This document shows, piece after piece, positions 8,338 through 18,598 of a stretch of 27,899 nt of DNA. The first letter of the stretch is position 1, and each line of letters opens with the position of its first letter. The stretch lies in assembly GCA_035454085.1 (NCBI GenBank), contig DAOTEJ010000030.1, forward strand, positions 1 through 27,899, given 5' to 3'. Source of the DNA: DAOTEJ01 sp035454085 (GTDB lineage: Bacteria > Pseudomonadota > Gammaproteobacteria > Burkholderiales > Burkholderiaceae_F). The notes beneath the pieces were generated by a model. It ran no database searches. It had not been told where the DNA came from and saw nothing but the letters and a program-made list of their open reading frames with translations. Made by a program: the position numbers and the translations under genes.

Positions 8338-10269
8338 CTACTGCTTGGCCAGATGCTTGCCGAGGAACTGCTCCATCGCCCCATAGAACTCGAACTGGTT
8401 CTCCTGGTTGCGGAAGCCGTGGCCTTCGTTGTCCTTGACCATGTACTCCACCGGCACGCCGCGCTTCTTGAGCGCCTCGACGATCTGGTCGCTCTCGGCC
8501 TTGTTGACGCGCGGATCCTTGGCACCCTGGGCCACGAACAGCGGCGTACGGATGCGGTCGGCCAGGAACACGGGCGAGACCGCGCGCAGCATCTCCTTCT
8601 CGGTCTCGGGGTTGCCCACCATCTCGTAGAACATGGCGCGCAGCGGCTCCCAGTAGGGCGGAATGGTGTTCATGAAGGTGAACATGTTGGACACGCCCAC
8701 GTAGCTCACCGCCGCGGCGTAGAGCTCCGGCGTGAGCGTGATGCCGGCCAGGGTGGCGTAGCCGCCGTAGCTCGCGCCGTAGATGCCGACGCGCTTGGGG
8801 TCCGCGATGCCCTGGGCCACCAGCCAGTTGACGCCATCGGTGATGTCGTCCTGCATGGTGCGGCCCCACTGCTTGAAGCTCTTCTCCCAGAACGCTCGAC
8901 CGTAGCCGGTGGAGCCGCGGAAGTTGGGCTGGAAGACGGCGTAGCCGCGGTTGGCCAGGAACTGCACCTCGGGGTTGTAGCCCCAGGCGTCGCGCGCCCA
9001 GGGGCCGCCGTGCGGATTGACGATCACCGGCAGGTTCTTCGCCGGCCGGCCCACGGGCAGCGTGAGGTAGCCGTGGATCACCGTGCCGTCGCGCGCGGTG
9101 TACTGGATCGGCTTCATCGGCGCCATGTCGGCCGCGGCGATCCAGGGATTGATGTCACCCAGCTTGGTCAGCGCATCGGCCTTCGCGTCGTACAGGTAGC
9201 GCGTGCCGGGCGTGCGGTCGCTCGAGGCGGCGACGATCCACAGCCGCTCGTCCTTGGTGTGCGCCTGCAGGTTGAGCTGCATGCCGGGCAGCTGCTTCTC
9301 GAGCGCCGCGTACATCTTCGCGGTCTGTGCATCGAGGTGCTTGCGCTCGATCCGGTCGGTCATGTACTCGATGCTGGTGGGCGTCTTGCGCAGCTTCGAG
9401 TAGCCCACGCTCCAGGCGTCGACCTCGGGGTGCACGAACACGACCTGCTCTTCCTTGCCGGTGGCCGGATCCATCAGCACGATGGCCTTCTTGTCGCGGC
9501 CGCGGTTGCTGTTGGCGTAGAGCCGGCGGTTGTCGGGCGTGAAGACCTGGGGCTCGACTTCCTCGCGGAAGCTGGTGGTGAAGACCTTGGTGAAGGGCTC
9601 GCCATCCTTGGCCCGGGTCATGAAGGTGCGGTTGACGCCGTCGCTGGCGATGGCCACGCGCACCGTGCCCTCGTGGTCGGTGACCCAGCCGGTGACGTTG
9701 CCGGGGTTCTGCGCCACGAGCCTGGATTCGCCGGTGGCGACGTTGACTCGATAGACATCGAAGACCTTGGGATCGCGCCGGTTGTGGCTGATGAGGATGT
9801 CGGTGGGGTGCTGCTCGAGATCGTCGACGATCTCGGCGCGCACCTTGTCGCCGGGCGTGAGGTCCTGCACCTGGCCGGTCTTCACGTCCACCGACACCAC
9901 GTGGAAGTTCTCGTCGCCGCCGAAGTCCTTGACGTACAGGATGCGGTCCGGGCCCTTCCAGTAGTAGATCGAGATGTCGCGCGCCGTCTCGCTGGTCAGG
10001 CGCCGGGGCTCGCCCACCGGCTTGCCGTCCTGCAGCGGCTGCACGTACACGTTGAGCCGGTTCTCCCAGGGCTGCATGTAGCTCAGCCACTTGCCGTCGG
10101 GCGACAGCCGGAAGTAGGCGCGCTCGGGATTGCGGAAGAAGTCGCGCAGGTCGTACTGGCGCGGCACGGCGCTCGTCGCCGCCGCGGCGGGCGACTGCGC
10201 CTGCGCGATCAGGCTCGCGCTCGCCAGCGCGCCGGCCGCCAGCCAGCGCATCCAGGCCTTGGGTTGCAT
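8338..10269 (-). CDS. secreted S9 family prolyl-oligopeptidase/acylaminoacyl-peptidase-like protein
   Basis: 643-residue serine peptidase. An N-terminal signal peptide (AAGALASASLIAQAQ, cleavage about residue 25) predicts a periplasmic location. Residues about 35-400 form the beta-propeller-like region of S9 enzymes; residues about 400-643 form the alpha/beta-hydrolase domain with NPHGGP, the nucleophile elbow GASYGG (Ser500), GAKDPRV (Asp585) and EGHGF (His617), a complete catalytic triad. The family cleaves short peptides, often at prolyl or N-acyl residues; the exact substrate cannot be told. An AGGAG-type ribosome site precedes the ATG. It is divergent from the AEC permease gene. Confidence 0.93.
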   Translation of the reverse strand: MQPKAWMRWLAAGALASASLIAQAQSPAAAATSAVPRQYDLRDFFRNPERAYFRLSPDGKWLSYMQPWENRLNVYVQPLQDGKPVGEPRRLTSETARDISIYYWKGPDRILYVKDFGGDENFHVVSVDVKTGQVQDLTPGDKVRAEIVDDLEQHPTDILISHNRRDPKVFDVYRVNVATGESRLVAQNPGNVTGWVTDHEGTVRVAIASDGVNRTFMTRAKDGEPFTKVFTTSFREEVEPQVFTPDNRRLYANSNRGRDKKAIVLMDPATGKEEQVVFVHPEVDAWSVGYSKLRKTPTSIEYMTDRIERKHLDAQTAKMYAALEKQLPGMQLNLQAHTKDERLWIVAASSDRTPGTRYLYDAKADALTKLGDINPWIAAADMAPMKPIQYTARDGTVIHGYLTLPVGRPAKNLPVIVNPHGGPWARDAWGYNPEVQFLANRGYAVFQPNFRGSTGYGRAFWEKSFKQWGRTMQDDITDGVNWLVAQGIADPKRVGIYGASYGGYATLAGITLTPELYAAAVSYVGVSNMFTFMNTIPPYWEPLRAMFYEMVGNPETEKEMLRAVSPVFLADRIRTPLFVAQGAKDPRVNKAESDQIVEALKKRGVPVEYMVKDNEGHGFRNQENQFEFYGAMEQFLGKHLAKQ

Positions 10270-10400
10270 TGAAGCTCTCCTGATGAAGGGGAGCGCATTG
10301 TCGGGGGCCGTGGGGGGCGGCAGCGGGGCGATGCGACGAAACGCCCGATCGGCGGGACGAACTGCCCCCGGACCCTCAGGGTTTGCGGCAGGACGGCTGG

Positions 10401-10406
10401 CAGAAT
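10401..10406 (+). promoter_or_regulatory. possible -10 box with leaderless start for the AEC gene
   Basis: CAGAAT (4 of 6 to TATAAT) ends seven bases before the GTG at 10413, so transcription would begin at or beside the start codon. No Shine-Dalgarno and no clear -35 was seen. Confidence 0.3.
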
Positions 10407-10412
10407 CGCCCC

Positions 10413-11360
10413 GTGCTTGCCATCCTCGCCGTCACCTTTCCGTTCTTCGCCCTGGTGCTGGCGGGCTACGTGGCCACGCGCCGCCACTGGCTGCCGCTGG
10501 CGGCGATTCCCGGGCTCAACACCTTCGTCCTGTACTTTGCCCTGCCCGCGATGCTCTACCGCTTCGGGGCGGGCACACCGGTGGGCCAGTCGCTCGACCC
10601 GGGGGTGATCGGGGTCTACCTGGTGTGCGCACTGGTGATGGTGGGCGCGACGGTGGCGCTCACCCGCAGCCACCGCATCGGCTGGAACGACGCCGCCTTC
10701 GGGGCGCTGGTGGCCGCCTTCCCCAACACCGGCTACATGGGCGTGCCGCTGCTGGTGGCGCTGCTGGGCAAGGCCGCCGCCGGGCCGGCGATCGCCACCA
10801 TCCTGGTGGACCTGGTGGTCACCAGTTCACTGTGCATCGCGCTGTCGCGCCTGGGCGAGCCGGGCGGCGCGGGACCCGCGGCACGCAAGGCGCTGAGCGG
10901 CGTGGTGGCCAACCCCCTGCCCTGGGCCATCGGGCTGGGCGCCGGCAGCTCGGCGCTGGGGCTCGCCCTGCCCGGACCGCTGGCGCAGACCGTCGGGCTG
11001 CTGGCCGACGCCGCCTCGCCGGTGGCGCTGTTCACGATCGGCGCGGTGCTGGCGCGCTCGCAGATGAGCAGCCGCGACCCGACCCCGCTGGTGGACTACG
11101 TGCCGGTGGCGCTCAAGAAGCTGCTGCTGCACCCGCTGCTGGTGTGGGGCGCGGGCACCGCGGCCATCGCCCTGGGCGTGCCGCTCGATCCCTTCGCGCT
11201 CAAGGTGATGGTGCTGGTGGCCGCGCTGCCCAGCGCCAGCAACGTGGCCATGCTGGCCGAGCGCTACGGCGCGGACAACGGCCGCATCGCGCGCATCATC
11301 CTGGTGTCGACGGTGCTGGCCTTCCTGAGCTTCTCGGCGGCGGTGGCGCTGCTGTCCTGA
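10413..11360 (+). CDS. AEC family transporter (auxin efflux carrier-like permease)
   Basis: 315-residue inner-membrane permease of the AEC family, whose bacterial members carry organic acids such as malate or malonate; the substrate here is unknown. It has about ten hydrophobic segments in two halves. Features include the N-terminal LAILAVTFPFFALVLAGY, LPAMLYRF in helix 2, FPNTGYMGVPLL in the first crossover, and ALPSASNVAMLAERY in the second half, typical AEC landmarks. GTG at 10413 was chosen because the protein then starts at the first membrane helix; a TTG at 10383 is possible but would add ten non-hydrophobic residues. It ends 44 bases from the convergent Spy-like gene. Confidence 0.9.
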   Translation: MLAILAVTFPFFALVLAGYVATRRHWLPLAAIPGLNTFVLYFALPAMLYRFGAGTPVGQSLDPGVIGVYLVCALVMVGATVALTRSHRIGWNDAAFGALVAAFPNTGYMGVPLLVALLGKAAAGPAIATILVDLVVTSSLCIALSRLGEPGGAGPAARKALSGVVANPLPWAIGLGAGSSALGLALPGPLAQTVGLLADAASPVALFTIGAVLARSQMSSRDPTPLVDYVPVALKKLLLHPLLVWGAGTAAIALGVPLDPFALKVMVLVAALPSASNVAMLAERYGADNGRIARIILVSTVLAFLSFSAAVALLS

Positions 11361-11403
11361 ACGCAAGGCGCACGCGCCCTGCCAGTTCCGCCATGCGCGG
11401 ATC

Positions 11404-11880
11404 TCAGGGCACGAGGGGGATGATCTTGGCCGCCTCGAAGCGCACCACGGCCTGAAGCTTGTTCTCGATCTGCACGTAGCGCGCCGCCTGCCGCGCCGGC
11501 AGCACCTTGAGCAGTTGCCGGAAGTGCTTCTCGCGCAGTTTGGCCTCGGCCGTGGTGGCGGCCAGCGCCTCCTCGGCCAGACGCTTGGCGTTGGCGTCGG
11601 TGATCGATGCGCCGGCCTGCAGGAAGTCCAGTACCGCGCGGTTGTACGCGCGTTGCTGGACCTCGAGTTCCCTCTGGAACTGGTCGTACAGCGGCCAGAA
11701 CTTCTTGGCCTCTTCGGGGGTGAGATTCATGCCCTTCTCGACCAGGGCGCGCTTGTCGGTCTGGATGCGCGCCAGCAACTCGGCCGTCGTGAGCTGGGCC
11801 GGTGGCTTGTCCTGGGCGCTCGCGGGCAGCCCCAGCGACAGACCCAGCGCGAGCATGGCGGTGCTAAGCAAGATCTTCAT
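11404..11880 (-). CDS. small secreted Spy/CpxP-like helical protein
   Basis: 158-residue protein with a clear signal peptide (MKILLSTAMLALGLSLGLPASA, cleavage near residue 23), so probably periplasmic. The mature part is charged and mainly helical, with LTTAELL, LTPEEAKKFWPLYDQFQ and a C-terminal KHFRQLLKVLPARQAARY, recalling the LTxxQ-type helices of periplasmic Spy/CpxP-like proteins. That likeness is weak and function is not assigned. The start at 11880 has AGGAGAGGA upstream and gives the signal peptide; a longer frame to 11961 would overlap lpdA. It lies 50 bases after the lpdA stop on the same strand and may be read from the pdh operon. Confidence 0.75.
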   Translation of the reverse strand: MKILLSTAMLALGLSLGLPASAQDKPPAQLTTAELLARIQTDKRALVEKGMNLTPEEAKKFWPLYDQFQRELEVQQRAYNRAVLDFLQAGASITDANAKRLAEEALAATTAEAKLREKHFRQLLKVLPARQAARYVQIENKLQAVVRFEAAKIIPLVP

Positions 11881-11930
11881 GGCGACTTCCTCTCCTGATG
11901 GCGGCGGATGCGCGAGCGTAGCCTGCGCGA

Positions 11931-13709
11931 CTACTTGCGCGGTGGCGGCAGATCGGTGCAAGTGCCCTCGGCGGCCTCGGCCGCGAGGCCGATCGACTCG
12001 CCGAGCGTGGGATGGGGGTGGATGGTCCTGCCGATGTCCACGGCGTCGGCTCCCATCTCGATGGCCAGCGCCACCTCGCCGATCAAGTCGCCCGCGTGCG
12101 GGCCGACGATGCCGCCACCGACGATGCGGTGCGACTGCGCGTCGAACAGCAGCTTGGTGAAGCCCTCGTCGCGGCCGTTGGCGATCGCGCGGCCCGAGGC
12201 GCTCCAGGGAAACACGCCCTTGGTGATCGCGCGGCCGGCCTTCTTCGCCTCGTCCTCGGTGAGACCGACCCAGGCGATCTCGGGGTCGGTGTAGGCCACC
12301 GAGGGGATCACGCTGGCATCGAAGCCCGCCTTGTGCCCGGCCGCCACCTCGGCCGCCACGTGGCCCTCGTGCACGGCCTTGTGCGCCAGCATGGGCTGGC
12401 CCACGAGGTCGCCGATGGCGTAGATGTGCGCGACGTTGGTGCGCATCTGCGCGTCCACGGCGATGAAGCCGCGCTCGCTCACCGCCACACCGGCGCGCTC
12501 GGCGCCGAGCTTGGCGCCGTTGGGGCTGCGTCCCACGGCCACCAGCACGAGGTCGTAGCGCTGCGGCTCGGGCGGCGCGGCCTCGCCCTCGAAGCGCACC
12601 CAGATGCCGTCCTCGCGCGCCTCGGCGCCCACGGTGCGGGTCTTGAGCATCACGCGCTCGAAGCGGCGCTTGTTGAACTTGTCCCAGACCTTGACCAGGT
12701 CGCGGTCGGCGCCGGGCATCAGGCCGTCGAGCATCTCGACCACGTCGATGCGCGCGCCCAGCGTCGAATACACCGTGGCCATCTCCAGCCCGATGATGCC
12801 GCCGCCGATCACCAGCATCTTCTGCGGCACGGCCGCCAGTTCCAGCGCGCCGGTGGAGTCGACGATGCGCGGGTCCTCGGGCAGGAAGGGCAGCTTCACC
12901 GGCTGGCTGCCGGCGGCGATCACCGCCTGCGCAAAGCGCACGGTGCGCGTGCCGTCCTTGGTGGCAAGGGCGAGGTGATGCGCATCGGCGAAGGTGCCGA
13001 CGCCCTCGAGCACGGTGATCTTGCGCATCTTGGCCATCATGGCCAGACCGGCAGTGAGCTTGCCCACCACCTTGTTCTTGTGGGCGCGCAGGCGGGCCAG
13101 ATCGATCTGCGGCGGCCCGAAGCTCACACCCAGTTCATCGAAGTGCGCCGCCTCGTCGATCACCGCGGCCACGTGCAGCAGCGCCTTGGACGGAATGCAG
13201 CCCACGTTCAGGCAGACTCCGCCGAGCGTGGCGTAGCGCTCCACCAGCACGACCTTCATGCCCAGGTCGGCGGCCCGGAACGCGGCCGAGTACCCCCCTG
13301 GGCCAGCGCCGAGCACGAGCAGATCGCACTCGAGGTCGGCGCTGCCGGTGTAGCTCGCCGCCGCGGGTGCCGTGATCGCGGCCGGCGCGCTTGCCGGAGC
13401 TCCGCCGCCGGTCGTGGCCGCCGCGGCAGGCGACGGCGCGGAAGCCGGCGCAGCAGCGGGTGCGCCCGCCTGGGCCGCGAGCCGCACGAGCGGCGTGCCC
13501 TGCGAGACCTTCTGGCCCAGCTTCACCAGCACCTCGGCCACCACCCCCGCCGCGCTGGAGGGAATCTCCATCGAGGCCTTGTCGCTCTCCACGGTGATCA
13601 GCGACTGCTCCACGCCCACCGTGTCGCCCGCCTTCACCAGTACCTCGATCACCTCGACATCCTTGAAGTCCCCGATGTCGGGTACCGCCACCTCGATCAC
13701 TTGGCTCAT
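11931..13709 (-). CDS. lpdA: dihydrolipoyl dehydrogenase with N-terminal lipoyl domain (pyruvate dehydrogenase E3)
   Basis: Re-oxidises the dihydrolipoyl group of E2 with FAD and NAD+. The 592-residue protein starts with a lipoyl domain (about 3-80, lipoyl-lysine Lys44 in ESDKASME), then an Ala/Pro-rich linker (about 83-120), then a full E3 enzyme: FAD site GAGPGG, redox-active GGVCLNVGCIPSK, the NAD-binding GGGIIGLEMA, AIGDLVG and a C-terminal HPHPTLGES with the catalytic His. A lipoyl domain fused to E3 is known from several beta- and gammaproteobacteria. The start at 13709 was chosen over a longer frame because it begins the lipoyl domain exactly as in aceF. Bases 13493-13686 are identical to a stretch of aceF. 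It follows the BPH gene by 16 bases. Confidence 0.96.
   Translation of the reverse strand: MSQVIEVAVPDIGDFKDVEVIEVLVKAGDTVGVEQSLITVESDKASMEIPSSAAGVVAEVLVKLGQKVSQGTPLVRLAAQAGAPAAAPASAPSPAAAATTGGGAPASAPAAITAPAAASYTGSADLECDLLVLGAGPGGYSAAFRAADLGMKVVLVERYATLGGVCLNVGCIPSKALLHVAAVIDEAAHFDELGVSFGPPQIDLARLRAHKNKVVGKLTAGLAMMAKMRKITVLEGVGTFADAHHLALATKDGTRTVRFAQAVIAAGSQPVKLPFLPEDPRIVDSTGALELAAVPQKMLVIGGGIIGLEMATVYSTLGARIDVVEMLDGLMPGADRDLVKVWDKFNKRRFERVMLKTRTVGAEAREDGIWVRFEGEAAPPEPQRYDLVLVAVGRSPNGAKLGAERAGVAVSERGFIAVDAQMRTNVAHIYAIGDLVGQPMLAHKAVHEGHVAAEVAAGHKAGFDASVIPSVAYTDPEIAWVGLTEDEAKKAGRAITKGVFPWSASGRAIANGRDEGFTKLLFDAQSHRIVGGGIVGPHAGDLIGEVALAIEMGADAVDIGRTIHPHPTLGESIGLAAEAAEGTCTDLPPPRK
13493..13686 (-). 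repeat. 194-bp exact direct repeat, copy in lpdA
   Basis: Identical base for base to 15424-15617 in aceF (offset 1931). It covers lipoyl-domain codons 9-72, including all synonymous positions. Outside it, the two genes differ at once (13687 and 13492). Confidence 0.97.
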
Positions 13710-13725
13710 CTCGCGTCCCGCCCGT

Positions 13726-14307
13726 CTATGAGCGCTCGCCGGTCGCGAGCGCAATCGTGAAGATCCGCGCCGGCGCCGCCGAGCTCTTGTCGAATTCGCA
13801 GCCTGCATCCACCCCCAGCCGCGCCACCGCCTCGGCCGAGCGCGCCTTGCCCCAGGCGGCGTACATGGCGCCCAGCGCGAAGTTGCGCCCTGAGCCGAGC
13901 GCCCAGAAGCGGTCGAAGACGAAGACCTCGCGGTACGAGTACACGCCATAGATGCCGCTGGGATTGGCGATCAGCGCGGTGATCTGCGAGCTCTCGTAGG
14001 GGTCGGAGTCGTCTTCCTTGGGATTGAGGAAGTACTGCTCCTTGAGCACCTTGTGCAGCTTCTGGAAGGTGCCGAACACGGCCTCGCGGCCGTCGAGCCG
14101 GCACTCCTCGCCCAGGCCGCGCAGCGCCTCGGCCAGCACGGCAAAGTGCGCCGTGCTGCCCGCCAGCCCGATGAGCGAGTCCCCCACGCGGAAGATCTTC
14201 TCGTTGCCCTCGTAGCCGTGCGGCAGGCGCGTGTCCCCGAAGGTGACCAGCGCGTCCGAGCCGATCGCCGCCTCGGCGCCCTTGCGCACCACCACCAGCG
14301 TCGTCAT
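13726..14307 (-). CDS. proteasome-like Ntn-hydrolase (betaproteobacterial proteasome homologue, BPH type)
   Basis: 193-residue HslV/proteasome-beta-like protein. Removal of Met1 would expose Thr, the N-terminal nucleophile of this superfamily (MTTLVVVRKG, compare HslV MTTIV). Other aligned landmarks are the IGSD aspartate (Asp18), a lysine in NEKIF (Lys37) at about the catalytic Lys position, LAGSTAH, and ALGSGRNFALGAMYAAWG near the C-terminus. The BPH family forms double-ring self-compartmentalising complexes, and databases often mislabel it as MFS transporter although no membrane helix is present. No hslU-like ATPase gene lies nearby. It sits between aceF (7 bases upstream) and lpdA (16 bases downstream), with a GAGG overlapping the aceF stop, so it is surely co-transcribed with the pyruvate dehydrogenase genes. 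Confidence 0.85.
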   Translation of the reverse strand: MTTLVVVRKGAEAAIGSDALVTFGDTRLPHGYEGNEKIFRVGDSLIGLAGSTAHFAVLAEALRGLGEECRLDGREAVFGTFQKLHKVLKEQYFLNPKEDDSDPYESSQITALIANPSGIYGVYSYREVFVFDRFWALGSGRNFALGAMYAAWGKARSAEAVARLGVDAGCEFDKSSAAPARIFTIALATGERS

Positions 14308-14314
14308 GCGCGCC

Positions 14315-15640
14315 TCACAGCAGCACGCGGCGGAAGTCCGCCAGCAGGCTGGCCAGATACGCGTTGAAGCGCGCCGCGCCGGCGCCGTCGACCACGCGGT
14401 GGTCCCACGACAGCGACAGCGGCAGCATCAGCCGCGGCACGAACTGCGCCCCGTCCCACACCGGCCGCGTGGCGGCCTTGCACACGCCGAGGATGGCGAC
14501 CTCGGGTGCATTGATGATGGGCGTGAAGTAGGTCCCGCCGATGCCGCCGAGCGAACTGATGCTGAAGGTGCCGCCCTGCATGTCGGCCGGAGCGAGCTTG
14601 CCATCGCGCGCCTTGGCGGCCAGCTCGGCGGTCTCGGCGGCGATCTCGAAGATGCCCTTCTTGTCGGCGTCCTTCACCACCGGCACGACCAGGCCGTTGG
14701 GCGTGTCGGCCGCGAAGCCGATGTGGTAGTAGCGCTTGAGGATGATCGCGTCGTTGCTGGCCGCGTCGATCGAGCTGTTGAACTCGGGGAACTTCTTCAG
14801 CGCCGCCACGCAGGCCTTGATCAGGAAGGCAAGCATGGTGAGCTTGGCGGGGTTCTTCTCGGCGTTGAGCTGCACGCGGAAGGCCTCGAGCCCGGTGACG
14901 TCGGCGTCCTCGTGGTTGGTGACGTGCGGAATGAGGATCGCGTTGCGGGTGAGCGCCGGCCCCGAGATCTTCCGGATGCGCGACATGGCCACGCGCTCCA
15001 CGGGACCGAACTTGGCGAAGTCCACCTCCGGCCAGGCCGGCAGGCCCAGCGCCAGGCCGCCGCCCGCCGGTGCCGCGGCCGCCGGCGCGGCGCCGCCCGC
15101 CATCACGCGCTTGACGAAGCCGCGCACGTCCTCGGGCGTGATGCGACCCTTGGGGCCGCTGCCCGGCACGCGGGCCAGATCCACGCCGAGTTCACGCGCG
15201 AACTTGCGCACCGAGGGCGAGGCATGGGTCTTGGCGGCGCCACTGCTGGGCTCGGGCTGCGCGGCGGCGATCGCCGCACTCACCGGCGCCGGGGCGGCAC
15301 TCGCGGGGGCAGCGCTGGCCGACACGACGGGCGCGGGCGGAGCGGCCGCAGCGCTCGGTACCGCCGGCACGGCTGCTGCCGGCGCCGCAGACACACCCGC
15401 CTGCGCCGCCAGCCGCACGAGCAGCGTGCCCTGCGAGACCTTCTGGCCCAGCTTCACCAGCACCTCGGCCACCACCCCCGCCGCGCTGGAGGGAATCTCC
15501 ATCGAGGCCTTGTCGCTCTCCACGGTGATCAGCGACTGCTCCACGCCCACCGTGTCGCCCGCCTTCACCAGTACCTCGATCACCTCGACATCCTTGAAGT
15601 CCCCGATGTCGGGTACCACCACGTCGGTCAGTTGGCTCAT
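14315..15640 (-). CDS. aceF: dihydrolipoamide acetyltransferase (pyruvate dehydrogenase E2)
   Basis: Core of the pyruvate dehydrogenase complex; transfers acetyl from lipoate to CoA. The 441 residues comprise one lipoyl domain (about 3-80, Lys44 in ESDKASME), an Ala/Pro linker, a peripheral-subunit-binding domain (about 140-175; SPSVRKFARELGVDL, GPKGRITPEDV), a second linker, and the catalytic acetyltransferase domain (about 205-441) ending with the active-site SWDHRVVDGA. E. coli E2 has three lipoyl domains; here there is one, the second being on LpdA. An AGGA precedes the ATG at 15640. It follows aceE by 27 bases. Confidence 0.97.
   Translation of the reverse strand: MSQLTDVVVPDIGDFKDVEVIEVLVKAGDTVGVEQSLITVESDKASMEIPSSAAGVVAEVLVKLGQKVSQGTLLVRLAAQAGVSAAPAAAVPAVPSAAAAPPAPVVSASAAPASAAPAPVSAAIAAAQPEPSSGAAKTHASPSVRKFARELGVDLARVPGSGPKGRITPEDVRGFVKRVMAGGAAPAAAAPAGGGLALGLPAWPEVDFAKFGPVERVAMSRIRKISGPALTRNAILIPHVTNHEDADVTGLEAFRVQLNAEKNPAKLTMLAFLIKACVAALKKFPEFNSSIDAASNDAIILKRYYHIGFAADTPNGLVVPVVKDADKKGIFEIAAETAELAAKARDGKLAPADMQGGTFSISSLGGIGGTYFTPIINAPEVAILGVCKAATRPVWDGAQFVPRLMLPLSLSWDHRVVDGAGAARFNAYLASLLADFRRVLL
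15424..15617 (-). repeat. 194-bp exact direct repeat, copy in aceF
   Basis: Second copy of the stretch at 13493-13686, in the same orientation, encoding lipoyl-domain residues 9-72 of AceF. Confidence 0.97.
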
Positions 15641-15667
15641 GTCGTCGCGTCCTGTGCGTGGCGAGAC

Positions 15668-18370
<2,703 letters not shown>

Positions 18371-18426
18371 GGGTGTCTCCTTCTAATTTCGGCAGGGCCT
18401 TGCAAGCCGGGGCGGACGGAGTGGCG

Positions 18427-18454
18427 AAGATAGCAGCCGCCGCTCATTTTTCAA
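18427..18454 (-). promoter_or_regulatory. aceE operon promoter
   Basis: On the minus strand TTGAAA (18454-18449, 5 of 6 to the -35 consensus), a 16-base spacer, and TATCTT (18432-18427, 4 of 6 to the -10). The predicted transcription start is about 50 bases before the aceE ATG. It is embedded in the only strongly AT-rich patch of the window. Confidence 0.55.
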
Positions 18455-18483
18455 ATAGCGAATATTTATTTCATATTGTGAAT
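18450..18483. promoter_or_regulatory. two 14-base operator-like repeats at the aceE promoter
   Basis: TTCAAATAGCGAAT (18450-18463) and TTCATATTGTGAAT (18470-18483) match at 11 of 14 positions and are spaced 20 bases, close to two helical turns. The second contains the palindrome TTCA-N5-TGAA. The first overlaps the -35 of the aceE promoter, so a repressor bound there would block transcription. The regulator is unknown. Confidence 0.45.
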
Positions 18484-18543
18484 TAGCAGACTTTTCTGGT
18501 CATGCTGCACGCGGTCGTGGCGGCTGGGCAAGCCCCCATCGGT

Positions 18544-18567
18544 CGGGCGTGTCCCCGCCCGTATCAT
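18544..18567 (+). promoter_or_regulatory. possible promoter/operator of the sensor kinase gene
   Basis: TATCAT at 18562-18567 is a 5-of-6 -10 candidate, placed 31 bases before the chosen kinase start. Just upstream is the inverted repeat CGGGCG-N6-CGCCCG (18544-18561). No good -35 was found. Confidence 0.3.
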
Positions 18568-18598
18568 GGGGACTTCCCAGCCTCGGGCCCGCCCGCCC

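Noticed and set aside
8353..10272. 639-codon rightward open frame opposite the S9 peptidase
   Set aside because: Shadow frame; the minus strand encodes a full catalytic triad and signal peptide.
13726..14307. MFS transporter
   Set aside because: A common database label for this family, but the protein has no membrane helices and has the Thr-nucleophile proteasome-like layout.
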